This document shows, one piece after another, positions 1 to 7,942 of a stretch of DNA of 64,000 nucleotides. Positions within the stretch are counted from its first letter, which is position 1; every line of letters starts with the position of its first letter. The notes below the pieces were generated by a model. That model saw nothing but the letters and a program-made list of their open reading frames with translations. It was not told the origin of the DNA and did no database searches. Origin of the DNA: Treponema sp. C6A8 (GTDB lineage: Bacteria; Spirochaetota; Spirochaetia; Treponematales; Treponemataceae); contig NZ_KK211042.1 of the NCBI RefSeq assembly GCF_000619925.1, positions 62,001 through 126,000 on the forward strand, given 5' to 3'. The translations under genes and the position numbers were made by a program.

Positions 1-189
1 GAATATGTAAAATTCCTTGATGAGTTCCGCTTCCCGGGTTTTGTAAATCCTTCGGCAGAACCACTGAGAACTACAACACCAATGTACAAGGCTGAAGAAA
101 TGGAATCTTGCGAACTTAAACTGGACGTAGGCGAAGACCTTGAAACCTTCAATGAGTTCTGGGAATCAATTCGTTTTAGTGCAGACTAA
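1..189 (+). CDS. C-terminal end of an unidentified protein (partial)
   Basis: The window opens inside a coding region. Reading from base 1 gives 62 codons ending in TAA at 187-189. The piece has no membrane segment and ends in an acidic, helix-like stretch with two Trp/Phe-rich turns. A hairpin terminator follows 12 bases after the stop, so this is the last gene of its transcript. I do not recognise the family from this fragment, and no function can be given without the upstream sequence. Confidence 0.75.
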   Translation, partial: EYVKFLDEFRFPGFVNPSAEPLRTTTPMYKAEEMESCELKLDVGEDLETFNEFWESIRFSAD

Positions 190-200
190 ATCTAATATAC

Positions 201-235
201 ACTTACCTTCGTGAAAACGGAGGTAAGTCTTTTTA
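201..235 (+). terminator. Rho-independent terminator after the first gene
   Basis: ACTTACCT (201-208) pairs with AGGTAAGT (221-228), and a T-rich tail follows. A GTG at 211 opens the next reading frame but lies inside this hairpin, so it is not a credible start codon. Confidence 0.8.
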
Positions 236-497
236 TGCCTTCTACCCCCGTCATCCACACAATTCCACCAGTTTACAATTCAGAAAGCAGGATTTTAATC
301 CTGGGCACTATGCCCTCTCCCAAAAGCCGGGAAGCAGGATTTTTCTACATGCATGCTCAAAACCGTTTCTGGAAAATTTTACCAGCATCTGTCTCCCAAG
401 CCCCAGTCCTGCAAACGCCGTCTGGACCTTAGAAAAACTGATTGAAGAGTATAAGAGTATTTTAAAATTTTCCTTGCCGAAACCTTTTAACTCTTAG
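235..497 (+). pseudogene. DNA-deoxyinosine glycosylase remnant (internal deletion and frameshift)
   Basis: From ATG 235 the frame reads like the N-terminus of the small uracil-DNA-glycosylase-fold family that removes hypoxanthine from DNA: HTIPPVYNSESRILILGTMP, then SPKSREAGFF and NRFWKIL. Right after this, in another frame, the family's C-terminus appears (LPSPSPANAVWTLEKLIEEY) and runs to TAG at 495-497. The roughly 80-90 residues normally between these blocks are missing. The gene therefore carries an internal deletion with loss of frame and cannot make an active enzyme. The first frame ends at 432. Family assignment is from motif memory. Confidence 0.75.
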
Positions 498-532
498 TAT
501 GTTTAAATAATAAACACTTATGAGCAAATAAA

Positions 533-1216
533 ATGAGCGATGAAAATTTAATTATTGAAACACTTCCGGCATCGCTGGCGAATGAACTTTCGATCCCGGG
601 TGATTTTTATAAGATGGCCTTTCAGTTTCAGCAGATAATGATGATTTATGAAAGTGCTATTAAACAGATTGAAACTAAACTCGAAATTCTCAATAAAGAA
701 AGCAGCGTAAACCGTACGCGTAATCCTATCAGCACGGTAAAAAGCAGAATAAAAAGTCCTGAAAGTATTGCAAAAAAGCTAGAAAAGAAAGGCTATCCTG
801 TCAATTTTGATTCAATGATGAAAAATCTGAATGATATTGCGGGAGTTCGTGTAATCTGTCCTTATATTTCGGACATTTACACAGTCCGTGACATGCTTAT
901 GAAGCAGCCGGATTTGACCTTAATCAAGCAGAATGACTATATCGACAACCCTAAGGAATCGGGCTACAGAAGCCTTCACCTGGTAATGGAAATTCCGGTT
1001 TATCTTTCTAAAACTGAACATAATGTCCGGGTAGAAATCCAGCTGAGAACTATTGCCATGGACTTCTGGGCAAGTCTTGAACATCAGCTGCGATATAAAA
1101 ACAGCGCAAAGGTTCCCGACAGTGTCCGCCGGGAACTCTTCCGCGTTGCAGAAACAATTGCAATGACCGACCGCGAAATGGAAGAAATTGCGATTGAACT
1201 GCAGGCTTTAGACTAA
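533..1216 (+). CDS. Small alarmone synthetase, RelQ/YjbM type (GTP pyrophosphokinase)
   Basis: A 227-residue protein with only the RelA/SpoT nucleotidyltransferase domain (about residues 45-200). Visible motifs are the substrate-binding basic stretch (KSRIKSPESIAKKL, residues 70-83), DIAGVRVIC (101-109), NPKESGYRSLHL (139-150) and the catalytic EIQLRT plus WASLEHQL block (168-186). There is no HD hydrolase domain and no TGS or ACT tail, so it should make (p)ppGpp from GTP/GDP and ATP but not degrade it. The length fits the RelQ/YwaC class. It is a single gene facing the BASS transporter, with only 6 bases between the two stops. No clear Shine-Dalgarno sequence precedes the ATG. Confidence 0.9.
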   Translation: MSDENLIIETLPASLANELSIPGDFYKMAFQFQQIMMIYESAIKQIETKLEILNKESSVNRTRNPISTVKSRIKSPESIAKKLEKKGYPVNFDSMMKNLNDIAGVRVICPYISDIYTVRDMLMKQPDLTLIKQNDYIDNPKESGYRSLHLVMEIPVYLSKTEHNVRVEIQLRTIAMDFWASLEHQLRYKNSAKVPDSVRRELFRVAETIAMTDREMEEIAIELQALD

Positions 1217-1222
1217 AAACTA

Positions 1223-2227
1223 TTAAGCAGAAACTGCTTTATCAGCATCTTTTGCTTCTTCATTTTCATCTGTAACTGCATGAGCAGCGAGGAAAGCGGC
1301 ATAAAGAGCGCCAGAGATGTTGTGCCATGTGCTGAATACAGCGCCTGGGATTGTTGCCAATGGATACTGTGCAAAGTGTGCTGCAGCCAATCCTGTTGCA
1401 AGGCCAGAGTTCTGCATTCCAACTTCAATAGAAAGGGCACGGCACTTTGACTGCTTAAGGCGAAGAAGTTTTCCAAGACCAAAGCCAGTTGCATAGCCCA
1501 AAAGGTTATGCAGCATAACAACAAATACAATTGTAAGACTTGTGTTGAGGGCGTTTAAAAGTTTTGCAGAACTTGCAGAAACTACAGCGGCAACAATTGC
1601 TACGATTGCCAGAGTTGAAACAGCAGGCAAAACCTTAACAAGAGCTTCTGTAACTTTTGCAAAGAAGTGATTGATAATCAAACCTGCAATAATTGGAAGC
1701 AAAACAACCTTTACGATAGAAAGGAACATTGCCATAACTTTTACATCAACAACCTGACCAATATAAAGTTTTGTCAAAAGCGGTGTAAGGATTGGTGCAA
1801 AAATTGTAGAAACCATTGTCATTCCAACAGAAAGAGGAACATCACCCTTAGACATATAAGTCATAACGTTAGAAGAAGTTCCACCAGGGCAGGTTCCGAC
1901 AAGCATAACACCAACTGCAAGTTCAGCTGGAAGATTAAAAATCTTAATCAATACAAATGCGATGAGAGGCATAAGTGTGAACTGTGCCAGAAATCCAATC
2001 AAAATATCTTTTGGACGGCTGAATACAACTTTAAAATCCTGTGGCTTGAGTGTAAGTCCCATTCCGAACATTACAATTCCTAAAAGCCAGTTTACACTGC
2101 TTGTTTTAATCCAGTTGCAAGTTGCAGGCTTAAAAAGCGCAAGTGCAGCGACAGCAATAACAATCAAAGCCATAAATTTGCTGATATAATGGCTGATTTT
2201 TTCAAGTACATCTAATGCTTTAGACAT
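1223..2227 (-). CDS. Bile acid:sodium symporter (BASS) family transporter
   Basis: A 334-residue, strongly hydrophobic protein with about nine to ten membrane segments and the BASS signatures GMGLTLKPQDF (N-terminal half), GTCPGGTSSNVMTY (the central crossover motif that helps bind Na+) and EVGMQNSGLATGLA. It should sit in the inner membrane and import an organic anion with sodium. The family carries bile acids, pantoate, 2-keto acids and others, so the substrate is unknown. The start ATG has an AGAGG Shine-Dalgarno element about 7 bases upstream. The gene is monocistronic and ends face to face with the alarmone synthetase gene. Confidence 0.9.
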   Translation of the reverse strand: MSKALDVLEKISHYISKFMALIVIAVAALALFKPATCNWIKTSSVNWLLGIVMFGMGLTLKPQDFKVVFSRPKDILIGFLAQFTLMPLIAFVLIKIFNLPAELAVGVMLVGTCPGGTSSNVMTYMSKGDVPLSVGMTMVSTIFAPILTPLLTKLYIGQVVDVKVMAMFLSIVKVVLLPIIAGLIINHFFAKVTEALVKVLPAVSTLAIVAIVAAVVSASSAKLLNALNTSLTIVFVVMLHNLLGYATGFGLGKLLRLKQSKCRALSIEVGMQNSGLATGLAAAHFAQYPLATIPGAVFSTWHNISGALYAAFLAAHAVTDENEEAKDADKAVSA

Positions 2228-2362
2228 TTTTTACCTCTATATTTAAGTATTATTAAATTATTTTAGTATTATTTAAGTTTTTAGTAAATATATAAATGCT
2301 TTTCAGCATCCCTTAAAAAGGATTTTTAAAGGTTAGAGGAAACAAGTGCCGATAATGACAGC

Positions 2363-3607
2363 ATGAAGAAGTCATTTTTTTATCCGGTAATTTTGTTGTT
2401 TGTTATTCTGGCACTTTACACTCCTATTTACGGCCAGACCGATTCGGGAGATTCTGACTCTGACGGCGTACTTTTTGAATTCCGACAGAACAAGGGAGAA
2501 TCTTTTCTTCATATTTCAACTATCGAAGAAGAAGCATACTTAAACGGCAGGCTCAACAACCGCACTCAGATTGTAAACCGCACTGCAACCACAGTAAAAG
2601 ACACATACGAAGACGGCTCTGCACTCCTTCATACTCACTACATGACAACTGAAAATTATCTTATGAGCGTAAGCGGACGGCACTTGAACTGGGGAGAAGA
2701 AGATTTTGTAAACCTTACCCGCACAAAATCAGGTGAGTTTTTAAATCCTGATAACGAATTTCTTCCGACGGTTCAGAATGTTCCGACTTTTCCAAAATCA
2801 CGGGTAAAACCAGGCGACAGCTGGCGGGCAAGCGGAAAGGAAGTTCACGACTGCCGGGAAATGTTTTCTATGACAGATGCAATTTCAATTCCTTTTACTG
2901 CAGAATACTGCTACATCGGCGATGAAATTATTGACGGCGTAAGGCTGAATGTAATTGAAATTTATTATGAATTTTCACAGGGAATAGGCCGCACCTCAGC
3001 TGCCACAGGAACTTACGCAGGCGCCAGCGGATTTGCCCAGCAGAAAATCTGGTGGGACAGTTCAAAAAGCGACATCGACCATTACATAGAAACTTTTATG
3101 ATTAAGATGGTTGATATCATGGGCATCACCTACACTTTCAAAAGTTCAGCCCACGGTGAAGTGCTGGAATATAAATCAGTAAATGATGAAGCAAGCGTAG
3201 AAAAACTTCAGGAACGTGTAAATGACATGGCCCTTGAAAACATCAATATTACACGAGGAGAAAAAGGCCTTACAATCAGCCTGGAAAACATTCAGTTTGA
3301 ACCCGATTCAAATGTGCTGCTTCCGACAGAAAAAGAAAAACTCAGAAAAATCGGGGCTCTTCTAAAAGATTATTCCAACGACCTTTTGATTACAGGTCAC
3401 TGTGCAGAACGCGGAACTGTCCAGAACCGCCAGATTCTTTCTGAACAGAGGGCAGAAGCAGTTGCAACCTATCTTGAACAGCTTGGAGTTCGTGACAGCC
3501 TCCATATTTTCACCCAGGGAAAGGGTTCCACAGAGCCTGTTGCAAGTAACGCAACCGAGGAAGGCCGCAAGAAAAACCGTCGAGTTGAAATAATTCTGGC
3601 GGATTAG
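2363..3607 (+). CDS. Exported OmpA-family protein (peptidoglycan-binding C-terminus)
   Basis: A 414-residue protein with a cleavable signal peptide (hydrophobic residues 6-24, ending near YGQ). The central part (about 40-280) is beta-rich and not recognised. An OmpA C-terminal domain spans about 300-412, with the family landmarks IQFEPDSN, LLITGHCAERG, LSEQRAEAV and GRKKNRRVEI; the last Arg is the usual contact to peptide stems. The likely role is anchoring an outer-membrane or periplasmic structure to the cell wall. The ATG follows GATAAT (2351-2356) by only six bases, and the nearest AGAGGA is about 25 bases upstream, so the mRNA may be leaderless. Confidence 0.85.
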   Translation: MKKSFFYPVILLFVILALYTPIYGQTDSGDSDSDGVLFEFRQNKGESFLHISTIEEEAYLNGRLNNRTQIVNRTATTVKDTYEDGSALLHTHYMTTENYLMSVSGRHLNWGEEDFVNLTRTKSGEFLNPDNEFLPTVQNVPTFPKSRVKPGDSWRASGKEVHDCREMFSMTDAISIPFTAEYCYIGDEIIDGVRLNVIEIYYEFSQGIGRTSAATGTYAGASGFAQQKIWWDSSKSDIDHYIETFMIKMVDIMGITYTFKSSAHGEVLEYKSVNDEASVEKLQERVNDMALENINITRGEKGLTISLENIQFEPDSNVLLPTEKEKLRKIGALLKDYSNDLLITGHCAERGTVQNRQILSEQRAEAVATYLEQLGVRDSLHIFTQGKGSTEPVASNATEEGRKKNRRVEIILAD

Positions 3608-3635
3608 GCGGCAGTTGCGGGGGAAGACGGCACTT

Positions 3636-5306
3636 CTAATGATTAGTTCTCAGCGCCGATTTATCGCCGCCAAGGTAGGCATCGCAGTCTATGATATTCA
3701 TAGGCTTACCCCGTAAAAATCCCTGAACGATATTGCAGTTATAGCGTTTCAGCAGATTCAACTGGTCAGGCCTTTCAACTCCTTCAGCAATTGTTTCAAG
3801 TCCCATTTTTGTTACCATATTAATAATGGAACTTGTGATATTTGCCTGAATTCCATCCATTGAACAGATGTCATTAATGAAGGACTTATCAATTTTAAGA
3901 GTATCAAGCGGAAGCTGCTGAAGATAATTAAGAGAAGAATAGCCCGTTCCAAAATCATCAAGAGAAATCTTAAAGCCCAAATCCTTGAGAGACTTAAGCT
4001 TTTCAACCGTTGTCTGAATATTGTTAATCATCACGCCCTCGGTGATTTCAATTTCCACATATTCAGGGTCAATTTCATACTTTCCGATGATTTCCATCAA
4101 TTCATCAAGAAAACCGTCCTGCTTAAGCTGGATAGGAGAAACGTTTACGGACATAGTTCCCTTAAAATCATATTTATCCTGCCATTCCTTAAGGCGCTGC
4201 ATTGTGGTGTTCAAAATCCACTTTCCAAGCGGGAGGATAAGGCCGGTTTCTTCTGCAACAGGAATGAAAACAGAAGGTGGAATTTCACCAAGTTCAGGTT
4301 CATCCCAGCGGATAAGGGCTTCAAAACCACGCAAAAGTCCCGTGCTGATTTCAAACTGAGGCTGATAATTCATGTAAAAATTGCTGTCCAAAACTGCATT
4401 TGCAAGTTTTGTCTGAAGCTGAAGCTGCTGGATAAAGACTCTCTGCATCTCAGGTTCAAAGAAGCAGATATTGTTCTTTCCGTGCTTTTTGGCGTAGTGA
4501 ACAGCCATATCGGCAAAACGGATAAGCTCATCCTTTGATTCAGAATTATCAGGAAAAATTGAAACGCCGCCTGAAATAAGAATATGCTCATTCTGGAAAC
4601 ATTCAAAAATAGTATCAGCAATGGTAACGACAGAATCCCGGCTTTCAACTTCCGAAATCAAAACCATAAATTCATCATCACCATAACGGAAAATACTGAT
4701 TGTATCGCGCTCAAAACGGCGGAGAATATCGGCTACCCGGATAATTAAATTATCACCCTCTTCATAGCCGATTGATTCATTGATATTTTTAAGGTCATCA
4801 ATATCCAGAATCAGCATTGCAGCCTTTGTGCCGTTATATTTACAGGTATCGAGCACAATTTCCAGGTTGTCAGTAAAGCCTGCCCGGTTCAAAAGCCCTG
4901 TAAGAGGATCTTTTATGATTGATTCACGAAGTTTTTTCGAATAATTTTTTTCAATGGTAACATCAGAAAGCGTAATTACAACAACATCATCTTCCAAAGG
5001 AGATATGTCAAATCTATACCAGCGTTTTGTCGCCGCAGAATAATAAGATGACTTGGGAAAAGGCTTCTCATTTAAGGAAGCTATCAAAGAATCATATCCA
5101 AAACTGTCTTCTCCAATGTTGTGACGGAATTCTGACCATTTTGAAAATCCCTGAATGATATATCCGGCCAGCTTTTTCATCTGAGAGTTCTGAAATTCTA
5201 TCTGAAAGTCATTTATTTTTCCCTTTTCGTCATATAAAAGTTTTGCAACGACAACGGGGTTAGCAATTTTATTTATAACTTGAAAAAAATCTAAATTCAT
5301 TACCAT
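3636..5306 (-). CDS. GGDEF-EAL cyclic-di-GMP signalling protein
   Basis: A 556-residue cytoplasmic protein with an N-terminal PAS-like sensory region (about 1-115), a GGDEF domain (about 125-285) and an EAL domain (about 295-545). The GGDEF signature reads RYGDDEF, so the second Gly is Asp, which may weaken cyclase activity. The EAL domain keeps the expected residues: FEALIRW, the Asn of VNVSPIQL, ITEGVM, DDFGTGYSSL, KIDKSFI, IAEGVE and the Gln of VQGFLRGKP. Phosphodiesterase activity against c-di-GMP is therefore the safer prediction. Two in-frame ATGs (5306, 5300) follow TATAAT (5310-5315, read on the minus strand); the second may be the real start. Confidence 0.9.
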   Translation of the reverse strand: MVMNLDFFQVINKIANPVVVAKLLYDEKGKINDFQIEFQNSQMKKLAGYIIQGFSKWSEFRHNIGEDSFGYDSLIASLNEKPFPKSSYYSAATKRWYRFDISPLEDDVVVITLSDVTIEKNYSKKLRESIIKDPLTGLLNRAGFTDNLEIVLDTCKYNGTKAAMLILDIDDLKNINESIGYEEGDNLIIRVADILRRFERDTISIFRYGDDEFMVLISEVESRDSVVTIADTIFECFQNEHILISGGVSIFPDNSESKDELIRFADMAVHYAKKHGKNNICFFEPEMQRVFIQQLQLQTKLANAVLDSNFYMNYQPQFEISTGLLRGFEALIRWDEPELGEIPPSVFIPVAEETGLILPLGKWILNTTMQRLKEWQDKYDFKGTMSVNVSPIQLKQDGFLDELMEIIGKYEIDPEYVEIEITEGVMINNIQTTVEKLKSLKDLGFKISLDDFGTGYSSLNYLQQLPLDTLKIDKSFINDICSMDGIQANITSSIINMVTKMGLETIAEGVERPDQLNLLKRYNCNIVQGFLRGKPMNIIDCDAYLGGDKSALRTNH

Positions 5307-5418
5307 ATAATTATATGGCTTTTCCTTTGAAAAATCTGCGAATGTTTTGTTATAAAAAATTTTGGCTTTTTTTTCCCGGATTTTGTCAAAAACAGATAAA
5401 GTGAGCCATATTATATAT

Positions 5419-7017
5419 ATGGAAATTAAAATTTTAGAATCAGAAGAAGAGGATGATTTAGTTACCCGAACCGCAAAGGAAAATTTCGGAATAAATTACC
5501 TTTACCCCTGGCAGCGGATGGTGGTGGAAAATATTCTGGGCGCTTACGAGTGCCATAAAAAAATGGCAGGATGCAGTGAGGAAGAAAAGGCGGCATTTTA
5601 TAAAGAAGAAGATGATTCTTTTTGCAGGGGGCGGCAGATTGTACTCCTGCCCACGGGCGCCGGGAAGTCACTCTGCTTTCAGATTCCCGCAATTTTGCTT
5701 GACGGTCCCAGCCTTGTAATTTATCCCCTGCTCGCCTTAATGACTGACCAGCAGCGGCGTATGGAAGAAGGAAGTCTTGGCTGCGTTGTTTTTAGAGGCG
5801 GTCAGACTGATGAAGAACGGGAGGAAAACTTCCGGCGGATAAAGGAAGGGGCGAAAATAATTCTTGCTAACCCGGAAATTCTGGCAAGTGACAGGCTTTT
5901 GGAGCGTCTGCGCGAAGTTGGAATTAAGCATATTGCAATTGATGAAGCCCACTGTGTATCTGAGTGGGGCGATTCTTTTCGGCCGGCTTATCTGGAGCTT
6001 GGCAATGTGATTGAAAGTCTGAATCCGCCTGTAATTACAGCCTTCACCGCTACGGCGTCGCCAGAAGTTTTGAGCCGGGTTGCAGAAATTCTTTTTAAGG
6101 GGGAAGCTCACGTAGTAAGAAGTGAAAGCGACCGTCCCAACATTCATTATTTTGTAAAGAAGGCCGCAGCGAAGAAAAAAGAAGCTTTGTATCTTGCGGC
6201 AACCGAAGAGCGGCCCATGATTATATTCTGCGGAACCCGGGACAAGGCTGAAGATATGGCTAAGGAGTTGAACGTTTGCTTTGGTGGCGACACTGCCAAA
6301 TTTTATCATGCAGGACTCCTAAAAGAAGAAAAAACTGAAGTTGAAGGCTGGTTTTATAATAGCCGGGAGGGGATCTTATGCGCCACATGCGCTTACGGAA
6401 TGGGCGTTGACAAGAAGGATATTAAAACTGTCATTCATCTGGAGGCGTCTGAAACTGCAGAGGCCTATATTCAGGAAGCAGGACGCGGAGGCCGGGATGG
6501 CAGTGACGCAAAGGCAATTCTTTTATGGAGCCTTTCAGATTCCCTGCGTTATTCCGATTTTGCAGAAGGGAGCCGGCAGAGGGCAATGAAAAATTTTGCA
6601 GAAACGAATGACTGCAGGCGGCAGGTACTTCTTGACGCTCTTGGAGCGGAAGAAGCTTACTGCCACGGCTGTGATTTATGCAATCAAAGAAAGATGACAG
6701 AAAAGGAAGGTAAAAAAGCCAGGCGTGAAAATATCAGTGACTGGGAAACAGCCTACAATCTTATAAAGCATGCCAGAAACTTCTACACCCAGGAAGAAAT
6801 TGAAAACGAACTTCTGGAAAAACTGAATTCAGATTCAATCAAAAAGATTGGAAGAAGAATCTGGAATCATTCTGATGCAACGGAAATTATTTCTCAGCTT
6901 ATGGAAAGCGGAAAAATAAAAAAAGGCGGAATTTTCTGGAAAAACCGCCTTCGTATCAGTCCTATTACTCCTCAGGTGCGGCCTCTCCCTCGCCTTCTGC
7001 AGGGGCTTCGGGCTTAG
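5419..7017 (+). CDS. RecQ-family ATP-dependent DNA helicase
   Basis: A superfamily-2 helicase of about 532 residues. Walker A is LLPTGAGKSLCF, motif II is IDEAHCVSEWG, and FTATA, the CGTRDKAED segment and the motif VI region QEAGRGGRDG follow. A Cys cluster (CRRQ, then CHGCDLC) matches the RecQ zinc-binding subdomain, and a winged-helix-like stretch makes the C-terminus. No HRDC domain is seen, so it is shorter than E. coli RecQ. It should unwind DNA 3' to 5' during repair. I prefer ATG 5419 to the upstream ATG 5362 because the extra 19 residues do not fit the family. The last 53 bases overlap the opposite gene, and a minus-strand terminator lies inside its 3' end. Confidence 0.88.
   Translation: MEIKILESEEEDDLVTRTAKENFGINYLYPWQRMVVENILGAYECHKKMAGCSEEEKAAFYKEEDDSFCRGRQIVLLPTGAGKSLCFQIPAILLDGPSLVIYPLLALMTDQQRRMEEGSLGCVVFRGGQTDEEREENFRRIKEGAKIILANPEILASDRLLERLREVGIKHIAIDEAHCVSEWGDSFRPAYLELGNVIESLNPPVITAFTATASPEVLSRVAEILFKGEAHVVRSESDRPNIHYFVKKAAAKKKEALYLAATEERPMIIFCGTRDKAEDMAKELNVCFGGDTAKFYHAGLLKEEKTEVEGWFYNSREGILCATCAYGMGVDKKDIKTVIHLEASETAEAYIQEAGRGGRDGSDAKAILLWSLSDSLRYSDFAEGSRQRAMKNFAETNDCRRQVLLDALGAEEAYCHGCDLCNQRKMTEKEGKKARRENISDWETAYNLIKHARNFYTQEEIENELLEKLNSDSIKKIGRRIWNHSDATEIISQLMESGKIKKGGIFWKNRLRISPITPQVRPLPRLLQGLRA
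6912..6951 (-). terminator. Terminator of the cdd transcript, embedded in the recQ-like gene
   Basis: On the minus strand AAGGCGG (6951-6945) pairs with CCGCCTT (6929-6923) and is followed by a run of seven T and then ATTTTT. It lies just after the 74-residue membrane-protein gene and inside the last codons of the opposite helicase gene. Confidence 0.8.
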
Positions 7018-7189
7018 GTGGCGGTGGAGGTGCTTTAGGCGCCTTTTCTTTTTTAGGGCGGGCAGGCTTTTTCTTGTAGCTTGTAACGAATTTTGCAAAC
7101 TCAACTATAAATAAGGCCGCAATAATTGTAATAATTACGCGAAAATCTGTTATAACGCCCATTACTAACTTTACATAATTTACATTCAT
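6965..7189 (-). CDS. Small single-pass membrane protein with Lys/Pro/Glu-rich tail
   Basis: A 74-residue protein with one membrane segment (about residues 13-34) followed by a low-complexity tail rich in Lys, Pro, Ala and Glu. It starts in a 4-base ATGA overlap with the end of the cytidine deaminase gene, and a strong terminator follows its stop. This supports a real two-gene transcript rather than a chance frame. It overlaps the 3' end of the helicase gene on the other strand. No family recognised; the layout resembles small proteins with a charged cytoplasmic tail. Confidence 0.65.
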   Translation of the reverse strand: MNVNYVKLVMGVITDFRVIITIIAALFIVEFAKFVTSYKKKPARPKKEKAPKAPPPPPKPEAPAEGEGEAAPEE

Positions 7190-7629
7190 AGATTCTGCGT
7201 GGCCCCTATTTCTCCAGCCGGCTTAAAGCTTTCCGGAAGGATTTCATCCATTGTCATAAGTCTGTATTCACTTTTGCTTTTTGCAAGAATAAATATAAAA
7301 TCACCGTCGCAGAATTCGCGCAAAGCCTGGCGGCAGACTCCGCAGGGAGTACACCAGCCTGTGATTTTTTTCTGAGGCCCGCCTACAACGGCAATTGCCT
7401 TGAATTCCTTTACCCCTTCACTTACAGCCTTAAAAAGAGCTGTTCTTTCTGCGCAGTTTGTCGGCCCGAAAGAAGCGTTTTCGATATTACAGCCGGTATA
7501 TATAGTTCCGTTTTTTGCCAGCAGCGCCGCCCCCACCGTATAGCGGGAATATGGCACGTATGAAAAGTCCAGCATGCGGAAAGCGTTTTCGATTAGAGTT
7601 TCTATTGTTGATTTATCTAGTTGTTCCAT
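7186..7629 (-). CDS. cdd: Cytidine deaminase
   Basis: A 147-residue protein of the homotetrameric class. The zinc site is complete: CNIENASFGPTNCAERTA holds the first Cys ligand and catalytic Glu (the family's CAE motif), and PCGVCRQ holds the other two Cys. It deaminates cytidine and deoxycytidine in pyrimidine salvage. The promoter is clear on the minus strand (TTGTTT, 17 bases, TAAAAT), and the -10 ends only six bases before the ATG without a Shine-Dalgarno sequence, so a leaderless mRNA is likely. It is translationally coupled to a small membrane protein downstream. Confidence 0.93.
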   Translation of the reverse strand: MEQLDKSTIETLIENAFRMLDFSYVPYSRYTVGAALLAKNGTIYTGCNIENASFGPTNCAERTALFKAVSEGVKEFKAIAVVGGPQKKITGWCTPCGVCRQALREFCDGDFIFILAKSKSEYRLMTMDEILPESFKPAGEIGATQNL

Positions 7630-7635
7630 ATGGGA

Positions 7636-7664
7636 ATTTTATGACGAATCAGAATAAAAAACAA
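7636..7664 (-). promoter_or_regulatory. Promoter of cdd, leaderless type
   Basis: Read on the minus strand: TTGTTT (7664-7659), 17 bases, TAAAAT (7641-7636), six bases, ATG. Transcription would begin at or very near the start codon. Confidence 0.65.
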
Positions 7665-7671
7665 CTTCTAA

Positions 7672-7700
7672 TTGCTAAAAAGTGGAATTTTAGATATTAT
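7672..7700 (+). promoter_or_regulatory. Promoter of the tRNA-Arg transcript
   Basis: TTGCTA (7672-7677), 17 bases, TATTAT (7695-7700). The predicted start near 7707 lies just before the tRNA-like copy, so both tRNA-like units should be on one transcript ending at 7940. Confidence 0.6.
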
Positions 7701-7713
7701 TAGGACATCTTTT

Positions 7714-7809
7714 GGTCCTGTAGCTCAGCTGGATAGAGCGGCCTGACTGCTCCAAGTTTTCGCAGCCAGCCTAATTGGCAGGTCGTGCGTTCGAATCGCA
7801 TTTGAGCTA
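7714..7809 (+). pseudogene. tRNA-Arg-like sequence with hairpin insert in the anticodon arm
   Basis: The D-arm region (from 7720) and the stretch GGCAGGTCGTGCG plus T-arm (to about 7801) are base-for-base those of the intact tRNA-Arg that follows. The anticodon arm is broken by a 27-base hairpin (CTGACTGC 7743-7750 against GCAGCCAG 7762-7769, one mismatch), leaving only CCTAA of the loop. The 5' GGTCCTG and 3' TTGAGCT ends do not form a proper acceptor stem, whereas TAGCTCA (7721-7727) and TGAGCTA (7803-7809) pair perfectly. It is unlikely to be a working tRNA. It may be a decayed duplicate or a tRNA-derived RNA on the same transcript. Confidence 0.6.
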
Positions 7810-7826
7810 TAGTAAAAAAAATGAAT

Positions 7827-7900
7827 GACACTGTAGCTCAGCTGGATAGAGCGGCCGCCTCCTAAGCGGCAGGTCGTGCGTTCGAATCGCATTAGTGTCA
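7827..7900 (+). tRNA. tRNA-Arg (anticodon CCT)
   Basis: A complete cloverleaf: acceptor GACACTG/TAGTGTC (with one G-T pair), D-arm GCTC/GAGC, anticodon stem GCCGC/GCGGC with loop CTCCTAA (anticodon CCT), variable AGGTC and T-arm GTGCG-TTCGAAT-CGCAT. The 3' CCA is not encoded. It reads AGG codons. A bidirectional terminator follows directly. Confidence 0.93.
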
Positions 7901-7901
7901 T

Positions 7902-7940
7902 AAAAAAGGCTTCGGATTTTTCCGAAGCCTTTTTACTTTT
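7902..7940. terminator. Bidirectional terminator between tRNA-Arg and the aconitase-family gene
   Basis: AAGGCTTCGGA (7907-7917) pairs with TCCGAAGCCTT (7921-7931). A-rich and T-rich flanks on both sides let it end the tRNA transcript on the plus strand and the hydratase transcript on the minus strand. Confidence 0.88.
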
Positions 7941-7942
7941 AC

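Noticed and set aside
211..234. GTG start at 211 for the glycosylase remnant
   Set aside because: The codon lies inside the terminator hairpin of the preceding gene. The family's N-terminus begins at ATG 235.
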